A stretch of DNA of 25,988 nt from a virus. Positions 1 to 7,000 of the stretch are shown piece by piece. Position 1 is the first letter of the stretch, and every line of letters begins with the position of its first letter. The notes below the pieces were generated by a model, which worked only from the letters and a program-made list of their open reading frames with translations, did not search any database and was not told where the DNA came from. Both the position numbers and the translations under genes were made by a program. The stretch spans positions 1 to 25,988 of the IMG/VR virus record IMGVR_UViG_3300018421_000178. One strand, given 5' to 3'.

Positions 1-419
1 ACTTGCCATTCTGTGTCATACCCAATCGAGGCAAGCGATCCAACCACTTCTCTTCCTCCCCGAAAAGTGATAGCTGCGACGTTCTCCAACACGATGATTC
101 GTGGTCGTAACTCGCTAATGAGTCGGAAACATTCCCACCAAAGACCAGACTTGTCACCATCTAAACCCTCTCCTTTACCTGCTACAGATATATCTTGACA
201 TGGAAAACCAGCACACAAAACGTCAATAGGTTCCAAGTTGTGCGCACCCACCTCTCGTACATCATCATATATCTTTGCATCAGGCCAATGCTTTCGCAGT
301 ATCTTCTGACAAAAAGGCTTCTGTTCTATTTGCCAAACTGTTTTGCTGTTGGGTATTGCTCGTTCAAGACCAAGTTCAAATCCTCCAATACCGGAGAATG
401 CAGATCCAATCCTTATCAT
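1..419 (-). CDS. C5-cytosine DNA methyltransferase, 3' end outside window
   Basis: The 139 visible N-terminal residues are those of a Dcm-family enzyme, which transfers a methyl group from S-adenosylmethionine to carbon 5 of cytosine in a target site. Motif I is FSGIGGFELGLE (residues 8-19), which binds the cofactor. Motif IV is GFPCQDIS (71-78) with catalytic Cys74. Motif VI is ENV (112-114). Motifs VIII-X and the target-recognition domain lie beyond the left edge, so specificity cannot be read. The start ATG is 34 bases after the stop of the basic protein upstream and has only a weak ribosome binding site, so it may depend on read-through translation. No restriction endonuclease is visible next to it, so it is likely a solitary phage enzyme protecting its DNA from host restriction. 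Family is certain; role is inference. Confidence 0.93.
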   Translation of the reverse strand, partial: MIRIGSAFSGIGGFELGLERAIPNSKTVWQIEQKPFCQKILRKHWPDAKIYDDVREVGAHNLEPIDVLCAGFPCQDISVAGKGEGLDGDKSGLWWECFRLISELRPRIIVLENVAAITFRGGREVVGSLASIGYDTEWQ

Positions 420-453
420 GTTGCACCAGTGTGTGTATTTATTTGTAACACAC

Positions 454-783
454 CTATGCTTTCTTAGCTCGTTTTCCCTGGGACTTTCTTCGGATGTTGG
501 CACGCTTCTTTGCAGGTGACACCTGTGACGCTGTCTTTGGAGTCTTCTTTGATACACGTTTGGTAGGCCTACAGTATTCTGTCTTGCCTCCTGCTCCGCA
601 GGGTTTCCCTGTCTTTACGTCTTTCCACTTCTCTTTCTCCCAACGTTTGAGAGACGCTCCTTTCTTTGTCTTGCGTACCTTTCCACTCTTGCCTCTACAC
701 TTGGCTATAGCTTGACTGGCACGCGCACTCGGGAACTTCTTGTACGAACTCTTGACCTTATGATAACATCTATCTTTTGCCAT
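454..783 (-). CDS. Small Lys/Arg-rich phage protein (DUF5872-like, from memory)
   Basis: This 109-residue protein is strongly basic, especially in its last 35 residues, which are a run of Lys, Arg, Ser, Thr and Ala like a histone H1 tail. The central part carries KGASLKRWEKEKWKDVKTGK (residues 41-60) followed by a Cys-containing stretch, PCGAGGKTEYCRPTKR. I associate this signature with a family of unknown function in marine phages and large viruses (DUF5872); that match is from memory. Three further Cys or His residues near the N-terminus (CYHK, KCRGK) could bind metal. The start ATG overlaps the end of the 43-residue basic gene by 14 bases and follows an AAGAAGAAG purine run. A role in DNA condensation or as a minor virion component is inference only. 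Confidence 0.85.
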   Translation of the reverse strand: MAKDRCYHKVKSSYKKFPSARASQAIAKCRGKSGKVRKTKKGASLKRWEKEKWKDVKTGKPCGAGGKTEYCRPTKRVSKKTPKTASQVSPAKKRANIRRKSQGKRAKKA

Positions 784-901
784 TCTTCTTCTTCTTTGCG
801 TAGATTGCTTTCTGTTGTTTAATGGCTTTCTTCTTGGTCATGGGCTTCTTGGTGTTTGTCCCTTTGACCTTGTAACCACTCTTGTACTTCTTTACTGGCA
901 T
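770..901 (-). CDS. 43-residue basic protein overlapping the HTH gene in another frame
   Basis: An open frame from ATG (899-901) to TAG (770-772) encodes a 43-residue protein with 17 Lys and 1 Arg. It begins MPVKKYKSGYKVKGTNTKKP and ends AIYAKKKKNGKR. The ribosome binding site GGAGG lies 9 bases before the ATG, better than many genes here. The pattern GYKVKGT...KKPMTKKKAIKQQKAI recalls small marine-phage proteins with GYKIxxT...KKAAKKQLxAIKANK, a similarity recalled rather than searched. The first 83 bases overlap the 3' end of the helix-turn-helix gene in a different frame, and the last 14 overlap the start of the 109-residue basic gene, so it bridges the two by translational coupling. Function unknown; nucleic-acid binding is plausible from charge. 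Confidence 0.75.
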   Translation of the reverse strand: MPVKKYKSGYKVKGTNTKKPMTKKKAIKQQKAIYAKKKKNGKR

Positions 902-1124
902 CTTTACTACCCTCCAAAACAAACAAATACTCTATCCATAAGAGTACATAATCCTTATCTTTGATCTCAGACAAGGCTCTGAAGAACCATATCAAAGACA
1001 CAACGGATGGTTGGTTGCGTCCTTTTACCCACGCATACACACTGTTCTGGTGGATACCTGCACGTATCGCTACTTTCTTCAGCTCGCCATGTGCAAGATG
1101 ACTCTTCAAAAACTTCTTTAACAT
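819..1124 (-). CDS. Helix-turn-helix (XRE-like) DNA-binding protein
   Basis: This 101-residue protein has one recognisable domain at about residues 13-55. GELKKVAIRAGIHQNSVYAW fits a helix-turn-helix in which AIRAGIHQNSVYAWVKGRNQPS is the turn and recognition helix plus the typical XRE 'W..G...P' segment. The C-terminal third is Gln/Glu/Lys/His-rich and probably disordered; it is read from DNA that also encodes the 43-residue basic protein, which may explain its odd composition. The start overlaps the endolysin stop by 7 bases (ATGTTAA), with AAGGAAG upstream as ribosome binding site. It is the only obvious sequence-specific regulator in the window apart from the small terminase. Its target is not shown; the palindromes at the right end are candidates by inference. 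Confidence 0.78.
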   Translation of the reverse strand: MLKKFLKSHLAHGELKKVAIRAGIHQNSVYAWVKGRNQPSVVSLIWFFRALSEIKDKDYVLLWIEYLFVLEGSKDASKEVQEWLQGQRDKHQEAHDQEESH

Positions 1125-1546
1125 TGACCACGTCTTCCTTTTAAGTATTGCTTTAGCTGCTCAATAAGGAATCGTCCACAACATAATGTATTTCCAAACT
1201 GCTTATGATAATACACATGGTCCCATGATAGGTCATGCTTCTCGATCAGTTCACCAACGAAAGCCATCAACTTTTCAAACCTAGGTTTGGGACAATGATA
1301 GTCTTGAAAGTTACCAGTTACACAAAGACCAATGCTGTCTTTGTTGAATCCTTTGGTATGCGCACCACTACGATTAATGTTCCTACCCTCTGCGATAGTA
1401 CCATCTTCAAGGCACACATAGTGGTAACCTATACCACGCCATCCACGTGCTTTATGCCAGCGATCAATGTCCTCTACTGTTGTAGAGACTGGACTTGCAC
1501 TGTGATGTATGATGATCTTCTTTATAGTACGCTTACCTCTCGGCAT
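1118..1546 (-). CDS. Endolysin: T7-lysozyme-type N-acetylmuramoyl-L-alanine amidase
   Basis: The enzyme cuts the bond between N-acetylmuramic acid and the stem peptide of peptidoglycan. At 142 residues it is a single Amidase_2/PGRP domain close to T7 lysozyme (151). Zinc ligands align as His14 (IIIHHSAS), His114 (YYHKQFGNT) and Cys122; Tyr41 of GYHYV matches catalytic Tyr46 of T7. The position of T7 Lys128 is Thr120, as in PGRP-type amidases. WHKARGWRGIGYHY and DSIGLCVTGNF are family landmarks. I start at ATG 1546 because GAGGAC lies just upstream and MPRGKR begins the domain; a start at 1591 would add 15 residues inside the upstream gene. It overlaps that gene by 14 bases. No signal peptide or wall-binding domain, so release should depend on the holin. 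Confidence 0.93.
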   Translation of the reverse strand: MPRGKRTIKKIIIHHSASPVSTTVEDIDRWHKARGWRGIGYHYVCLEDGTIAEGRNINRSGAHTKGFNKDSIGLCVTGNFQDYHCPKPRFEKLMAFVGELIEKHDLSWDHVYYHKQFGNTLCCGRFLIEQLKQYLKGRRGQC

Positions 1547-1715
1547 CAAAGTCCTCGCCAATGTCAGCAGCCAACACACCCAAAACAGCAAGGAGATCTT
1601 TCACAAGTTCTTCCTTTTCTTTGGGAGTAAATCCACCCTGTGCATAGTTTACCAGCTTACCAATCAATGCAAAGATTTGTACCCACGAAGCAGGAGTTAT
1701 ATCAATCTTTGGCAT
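1533..1715 (-). CDS. 60-residue helical protein of unknown function
   Basis: I do not recognise this protein. It shows two predicted amphipathic helices, PASWVQIFALIGKLVNYAQ (residues 8-26) and EKEELVKDLLAVLGVLAADI (about 33-52), joined by GGFTPK, and it ends in an acidic tail. Its start overlaps the stop of the 56-residue gene by one base (TAATG) and its end overlaps the endolysin start by 14 bases, so it is translated as part of the lysis cluster. Neither helix is long and apolar enough to be a clear membrane span. An accessory lysis role is possible from position only. Confidence 0.72.
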   Translation of the reverse strand: MPKIDITPASWVQIFALIGKLVNYAQGGFTPKEKEELVKDLLAVLGVLAADIGEDFDAER

Positions 1716-1885
1716 TAGTATTCTCGATAGCTATAGCCACGAAAACCTTTCGCTGCTGGTTTCTTCATTCCACCTTTGCGTACCTTGATTGTTGCATACG
1801 CTTTAGGATTCTTCTTGTTTACTTTTTTACCGTACATGGCTCCTCCATATTTGTTGGACATATTGTTTTTGCAACCACAACCCAT
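1715..1885 (-). CDS. 56-residue Gly/Lys/Tyr-rich protein
   Basis: The start at 1885 is chosen because GAGGAGATAAG precedes the ATG, a near-perfect ribosome binding site, and because the gene then begins one base after the upstream stop; a longer frame upstream in the same phase would run inside the 103-residue gene. The protein begins MGCGCKNNMSNKYGGAMYGK and is rich in Gly, Lys and Tyr with a cationic centre and the tail FRGYSYREY. The CGC near the N-terminus could bind metal, though with only two Cys this is weak. Similar short Gly/Lys/Met-rich proteins occur in marine phages without known function. Confidence 0.8.
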   Translation of the reverse strand: MGCGCKNNMSNKYGGAMYGKKVNKKNPKAYATIKVRKGGMKKPAAKGFRGYSYREY

Positions 1886-1886
1886 C

Positions 1887-2198
1887 TTATCTCCTCGTCT
1901 TCTTCTTTGCACTAGGTCTTTTTGTTTTCTTTCCACCTGGCCAAAGATCTTTGCAAGCCCAATAACCTGCTGTAGTTTGATCTTTCTTTGATGAGCATTT
2001 GTGTCGCGCACGAAATGATGATTTGGCTGAATCAGAATAGTTGTGTTCGTATCCTTTGGCTCCATACTTGATGAGCTTTTGTCTTCCTGCTTTGCATCCC
2101 AACACTACCTTCTTTTTTTTTCCATAGCCAGGTTCTCCTTTACGCAAAGCACGAGGAGAGTTGCACTTCATATTCTTTTTATTTATTTGTTTGGGCAT
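1887..2198 (-). CDS. 103-residue basic protein with KSSFRARHK...GYWAC motif
   Basis: This Lys-rich protein contains CNSPRALRKGEPGYGKKKK near the start, then RQKLIKYGAKGYEHNYSDSA, SSFRARHKC and TAGYWACKDLW. I recall a widespread marine-phage family reading CNKPRxT...KxIRFGQQG...RRKSFKARHAKNI...SAAYWAxxxKW; the order and spacing agree. Function of that family is not known to me. Its members usually begin at M(x)CN, which would favour Met10 (position 2171), a start 7 bases after the holin stop. The longer start at 2198 overlaps the holin gene by 20 bases; neither has a strong ribosome binding site. The Cys residues may form a metal site. The C-terminus is a Lys/Arg tail. Confidence 0.82.
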   Translation of the reverse strand: MPKQINKKNMKCNSPRALRKGEPGYGKKKKVVLGCKAGRQKLIKYGAKGYEHNYSDSAKSSFRARHKCSSKKDQTTAGYWACKDLWPGGKKTKRPSAKKKTRR

Positions 2199-2412
2199 TT
2201 TTTATTACTCTTACATCTTTTGATATGTCATCTAGTTTCGATGATAACATTTCCATATTGTGCTGGTACATGATTCGATCACTATCACACCTTTCCATCA
2301 TAGTAGATATTTGATCAACATACAACTGTGATATATACCAAAGCGCAACACATGCCAATACTGTTGCGCCACCTTGCCCTAATATAAGACTAATCAGTTT
2401 CTCTTTATCCAT
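2179..2412 (-). CDS. Holin-like small membrane protein
   Basis: The 77-residue protein has one apolar segment, GATVLACVALWYISQLYV (about residues 15-32), after a short N-terminus MDKEKLISLILGQG, followed by a charged, probably coiled-coil tail ending DDISKDVRVIKNAQTNK. The order 'short helix with GQG, one membrane span, heptad-like charged tail ending in DVRxIK' resembles the BhlA/UviB holin-like family, and the gene is first in the cluster that holds the endolysin. Its GGAG ribosome binding site lies 5 bases before the ATG and directly after the T-tract of the terminator upstream, so its expression must come through that terminator or from a promoter inside the fibre gene. Holin function is inferred from shape and place. 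Confidence 0.7.
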   Translation of the reverse strand: MDKEKLISLILGQGGATVLACVALWYISQLYVDQISTMMERCDSDRIMYQHNMEMLSSKLDDISKDVRVIKNAQTNK

Positions 2413-2423
2413 GATTACTCCAT

Positions 2424-2458
2424 AAAAAAAAATGCCTCCCCCATTATGATGGGAGAGG
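2424..2458 (-). terminator. Intrinsic terminator between fibre and lysis genes
   Basis: On the minus strand a 10-bp stem, CCTCTCCCAT with ATGGGGGAGG (one T-G wobble), closes a 4-base CATA loop and is followed by CA and nine T. It lies 13 bases after the fibre stop codon and ends about 8 bases before the holin ribosome binding site. Stem, loop and T-tract are all close to ideal. Confidence 0.92.
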
Positions 2459-2471
2459 ACTTACATATAGA

Positions 2472-3335
2472 TTATGCCCAGTAACGAACAACGTAGTTGT
2501 CAGATGTAGATGGCTGTGCGCCAAAGGTAACAGTTGTTGTTCCACCAGATGTAGCAACAAAATACTGATCAACTCCAGATGGAGTAACTGTAACTTGCTC
2601 AATAAGTACACCATTACGGAATACCATAACACCTGCAATCCATTCATTAGGTACTTCTTCTGAAAGGTTATAGGTAACAGTAGCAGCTTGGATTGAAAGA
2701 GGATCAATCTGTGGAGCAAACGCAGCCTTAGGGATTGTTACAGCAGCTGCTGCAATCTGACCTGTATCGATTCCAAGATCAGATACTTTAAGACCGGACC
2801 CACTCTTTGCAAGTGTAGCACCATCAAGATCAACAGTAAGATCAGATACAGCAGCAGAACCGTTGTATGCTGTCATGCTGAGTCCATCACCTGCGCTCAA
2901 AGAATCAAGGTTTGCACCAAGAGCCTTACCAGAAATAGTAGAGTTTGCAAGTTTGGCATTTGCGATTGCACTGTCAGCAATATAAAGACCATCTGCATCT
3001 TTGGTAAGACTACCACCGGATTCTGCTTTAAGTTTAAGGTCCAGCTTTGCACTGGTAAACTGAAGACCAGGATTGGTAGCAAGATCAACGGAGATAACAT
3101 CGGGATCTCCAGCTGAGTTAATGTCAATACCATCACCACCCGAAAAAGAATCGGGTACTTGTGCATCGACATAAGTCTTGATTGCTGCTGCTGAAGCAAG
3201 TTTGCTAGAACCACCTACAAGTGTAGTCTCAATGTCGGAAGAGTTAATCTTCGCGTACGATACTGCACCGTCAAGTAGTTTGTCTACGTTGATAATCGAA
3301 TCAACGAGCTGATTTCTTACGAGTTGAATAGCCAT
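2472..3335 (-). CDS. Tail fibre-like protein with repeated short motifs
   Basis: This 287-residue protein has the composition of a phage fibre: Gly, Ala, Ser, Asp and Thr-rich, with recurring motifs such as SSKLASAAAIKTYVDAQV (residues about 43-60), GGDGIDI and AGDGLSM, and SGSGLKVSDLGI. These are typical of trimeric beta fibres in marine and enterobacterial phages. The N-terminus MAIQLVRNQLVDSIINVDKL probably docks to the virion. The C-terminal 70 residues form a separate small beta domain (MVFRNGVLIEQVTV ... FGAQPSTSDNYVVRYWA) that resembles the neighbouring 91-residue protein. AGGAG lies 7 bases before the start. Likely host-receptor binding; no chaperone gene is obvious nearby. Confidence 0.82.
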   Translation of the reverse strand: MAIQLVRNQLVDSIINVDKLLDGAVSYAKINSSDIETTLVGGSSKLASAAAIKTYVDAQVPDSFSGGDGIDINSAGDPDVISVDLATNPGLQFTSAKLDLKLKAESGGSLTKDADGLYIADSAIANAKLANSTISGKALGANLDSLSAGDGLSMTAYNGSAAVSDLTVDLDGATLAKSGSGLKVSDLGIDTGQIAAAAVTIPKAAFAPQIDPLSIQAATVTYNLSEEVPNEWIAGVMVFRNGVLIEQVTVTPSGVDQYFVATSGGTTTVTFGAQPSTSDNYVVRYWA

Positions 3336-3344
3336 GTTAGTCTC

Positions 3345-3620
3345 CTATAAAGGCTGATATACTGCCACAAGGACAGTCCCTGTTTCGGGAACGAATGAAG
3401 TTTGAAAGTTTCGAGCATCGACGACAGTGATTTCCACCCCTGTTCTCTGTCTCACTCCATTGTAATATATCACCAAACTGTCTGTATTAAAGGCTTGGGT
3501 AGTAACGAATGTCTGTGTAACACCATCTATTTGTGTACTGACATCATCTTCTTTGCTTCCGGTACCAAAGGCTCCAGATGTATTTCCAAACGCGTCTACA
3601 TTACATGGAATCGCAACCAT
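3345..3620 (-). CDS. Small fibre-associated beta protein
   Basis: This 91-residue protein contains VTQTFVTTQAFNTDSLVIYY, NGVRQRTGVEITV and ETGTVLVAVYQPL, the small beta-sandwich layout found at the C-termini of many phage fibres ('YYNGVRQ...G...F...P..GT.L.V.Y'). It matches the C-terminal domain of the next gene in general pattern. Three in-frame starts exist: GTG at 3632 and ATG at 3623 and 3620. I choose 3620 because GGAGG sits 5 bases before it and it overlaps the upstream stop as TGATG. Probably a tail-tip or fibre-attached protein. Confidence 0.75.
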   Translation of the reverse strand: MVAIPCNVDAFGNTSGAFGTGSKEDDVSTQIDGVTQTFVTTQAFNTDSLVIYYNGVRQRTGVEITVVDARNFQTSFVPETGTVLVAVYQPL

Positions 3621-4000
3621 CATACCCTCCACGTAATCTTGACTTCACGTACATTGACTGTTCCTGTATCGGTCTTCACCCATACTTTGGTAGGCCATGT
3701 GTCAGCTACATCAATCTCAATCTTAATCACACTACTGGTCAATGTACTGGTTGTAATCCCTGTACACAATCCTACCTGTGTATCTCCAATAATACACTTG
3801 TCTCCATCTGCATCCTCAGTCACACGCACTGTCAAACTATTAGCCCCACTCAAACTATCTCCGTATATCCACAATGCAGACAACGTACCACTCAATACAG
3901 GGTATGCACGAAACCCTCGCTGAGTAGGTAACAGGTCAAACCCTACAAAACTTGTGCCTACTTCTTCGTCATACCGTTCTAATAGTTTGTAGTGTTCCAT
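3620..4000 (-). CDS. Small beta-rich structural protein, unknown
   Basis: The 126-residue protein starts MEHYKLLERYDEEVGTSFVG and continues as alternating polar/apolar strands: ALWIYGDSLSGANSLTVRVT (about residues 43-62), a central acidic DADGD turn, SSVIKIEIDVADTWPTKVWV and VNVREVKITWRV. It has no recognised motif. The strand pattern and its place between the largest ejection protein and the fibres suggest a small tail component. Its stop overlaps the start of the next gene by one base; the start is 2 bases from the upstream stop with a weak purine-rich binding site, so it is probably coupled. Confidence 0.72.
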   Translation of the reverse strand: MEHYKLLERYDEEVGTSFVGFDLLPTQRGFRAYPVLSGTLSALWIYGDSLSGANSLTVRVTEDADGDKCIIGDTQVGLCTGITTSTLTSSVIKIEIDVADTWPTKVWVKTDTGTVNVREVKITWRV

Positions 4001-4002
4001 AT

Positions 4003-7000
4003 CTATCTCTTATTTTTGAGCGACTCTTCTGTACTCTTAATCTCGTTTTGAGCGTTCCTCAATAATCTTTCCATAATAACAGAACGTTTTGTCGCCTTGG
4101 TTGGAGTAAACAATCCTATCATATATAAGTTGTACATGAGATTTACACGTGCATCTAAATCCTGTTGGTTCAAACTTTTTAAGTATACAGATTCTGTTGG
4201 CAATCGTTCTTCCCCTTCGGGAGTTTGTATACGTGGATCTCTATAAGAAAACATTTCAGCTCGTCTTGTTTCCTTTTCATATCTTGATTGCGCTGCTGGA
4301 CCATACGCAAATGGATTGAAAAAATCCAAAGCAGATGATCTTGATGTTACTTCTCCAAACGCAGTCAACCCAAGCATTCTGTGCCAAAGGTATAAGTTAT
4401 ATGAAGCCAATCCCTCATCTGTTCTAGGAAAATCAAAGTATGTTCCTGCTGGATACAGTATCTCTCCTGTTTCAGACCGTACAGGAAAACGAGTCAAAGG
4501 TCTTCCAGGTGTAAGTTCTCTTGGCACAAGTCCATATAGTTTTATCAACTCGAGCATGTTACCATTTTGCTCTGCATCGTATATAAGTTCAGAAGGGAAC
4601 GGTATAGGTCGTTCTTCAAATCTTGCTCTCATACCCTCAAAAACTATATTAAGAAATGGATTGCCTGTTGCATATGTTTGTGCTGCACCTTGTGCTTGTG
4701 TCGAAAATGCTGTACCCATCAAATCATGAAACGTATGTTCCCATTCTTTCTCTTCTGGAGTCTTATTGGAAAAGCCATGAGCAATCGTCAATGACGCACG
4801 TGACATCAAATCAAACATAGCAATCGATGGATTCACAGGACCAGATACATAATAGTCTTGTTCCTCTGTAGATGTTGTAAATATATTAAAGATACGTGAC
4901 TTCTGTTGTTCAGACATCACACGATCTTCTGTATCTCTGTTCAATCTTGCTTGTGCTTTCATCAGTCCCACAGCAGGATTAATAGTATCTCCAAGTACCG
5001 AACGATAAAATGCGTTTATTGTTTCAGCACCCATCGTTCGCATAAAGCTATAAAAGTACAACCAGCTAGAGATATATTTCTTTTCAGCCTGTGACAAAGA
5101 ACCATAGTCCAACATAGATCTTCTGGCTTTCTCTGCTGCTTGTTGTATGCTTTCACCATTCTTGATTGCATCCATAAATACAAATCTACGCATTTCTGTA
5201 TCTTGCATCTTTGCAAACTCTGACCATACATTCTTGCCAGATGGGTCTAGGTGATCAAATATCTTGCGTGCCAATCCTGCTGGATGATTGTAATACCTTG
5301 CAAAACCATCTACTGTCATTCCAGAATCAATCAACAAACGATTGAACTGTGTATCAAGAAAGTCAGCATCAGCTCTTGAAAACTCTACTCCCTCATCAAG
5401 CATAGCTTTGCGTAGTTCTCCTGCTGTCATATCTCGTATTGCACCATCTGCTTGTCGGATAATCACTTCATCAGCAGGTGCAAATAAAACACGATTCGAA
5501 TCTAGAAATCCAGTGTAAGACTTGAATCCCATCTTTTGAGCAAGTGTTGCAACAGCAGGATCTAGCCCCATTGTCATCGCTTGGCCAACAAAACGTGTTG
5601 CTGTTCCTGCTCTCATGCTACCACTACCCAATGAAGCAAAGTATAAATATGGAGCAGTCATACGATTCATACTAAAGAATCTCAAAGATGGAAGTAGACC
5701 TCCACCAAGCATACGTGCAATAGACCAACGCCGAAAAAATCTTGCACCATCTGTCAAATAGTATTGCAAAAACTTAAATGGATTCTCTATTGCAAATCGT
5801 GAATAGCCAAGGTTTGCAAACTTTTGCTCGAGTTCTGCAATAAACTGTTTGGTTTTCTTATTATCTATAATCTCCAACATTTGATTCATCATCTTTTGAT
5901 GTGTATCACCATAGATTACAGCAACATTCTTTGCTCCCAAGTATTCAATACGAGGCTTCAGTCTTCGAACATTGTCTACCATTACATCATTGTTCACACC
6001 AAATCTTCCAAAGTAATCATTCAAAGATTGTATCTGCTGCGTAAACAATCCATCCATCACACCATCACTACGTAGTGTAAGGTTGTTCAAATACTGTGAC
6101 CGCATAGAAGCCAACAATCCGCCTTGCGCAAACAAGTCATCCTTCACCATGTCAAAGATCTTTGCTTCTTCGTCAGTCAATCCTTTCTTGTCAAACTTCT
6201 TAGACATCTTCTGAAAAATATCTTGGAAATCCTTTTCTATTTTATTGAATGTCTGACTTGTTAAATGACCATTACGATACAACTCTACAACCCAATCATC
6301 CATGTCATAGATAAAAGGTGTACCCTCCTTGGATACTTTATCAAGGTATCTTTGTACAAAACTCTTCTTGACTTCGCGACTACTATTCGTCCATATATCT
6401 TTGGCCATACCATCGAACAATCTTTCTCTAATAATATGAGTCATCAGCTCGATCTTGTCATCGTCAATCAATCCCTTTTGATTTGCCATAGATAATGTTA
6501 TGCGCAACTCCTCAGTCATCTGGTCTGAGATTTTTTCTACGTTACTCAATGACAATGCAGAATCTGCTGTACGTTCTAGGTCTACAAATATATCGGGTGA
6601 CTTCGTAATAAAATCATCAATAGCAACCTGCATATCCATCGCACGTTGTGTCTGTACCATTTGCTTTACAAACGGCAAAGTATACACTTCGTCTCCTTTA
6701 TATCCTGCCCTCAATCCATAGTTCTGCAAACTTGGATCTAGTCGTCTCAACTCAGCAATAACTTCTTTGTATGTCTCCAATGTCAAAGGTTTTATATTAT
6801 TGCCGGACCAATACGGCTTGGTCTTATCAATACGTATTACATCATAAATGTTATCAGCCCATCGAGGAGTCAAAGGTTTTACACCCGATGGAGCAACGAA
6901 AAAATCAGCAACCATATTTTTCCATGTACGTGCAGAATATATTTCCTTTGCTGCTACTTGCATGTTTGCTTCGATAAAATCTACTTGTGCAATCAAGTCA

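Noticed and set aside
494-715. Plus-strand open frames opposite the basic, ejection and terminase genes
   Set aside because: Antisense shadows: no binding sites, compositions skewed by the opposite codons, and the minus-strand genes are well supported.
1533-1715. Antiholin or second holin
   Set aside because: The helices are amphipathic and too short in apolar length for a convincing membrane span; left as unknown.
1886-2065. N-terminal extension of the 56-residue protein to 116 residues
   Set aside because: It would lie wholly inside the 103-residue gene, while ATG 1885 has a near-perfect ribosome binding site directly upstream.
2444-3214. Alternative-frame open frames of 91 and 105 residues on the minus strand in the fibre gene
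   Set aside because: Leu/Gln-rich low-complexity products expected from shifting a repetitive fibre gene; no ribosome binding sites and one crosses the terminator.
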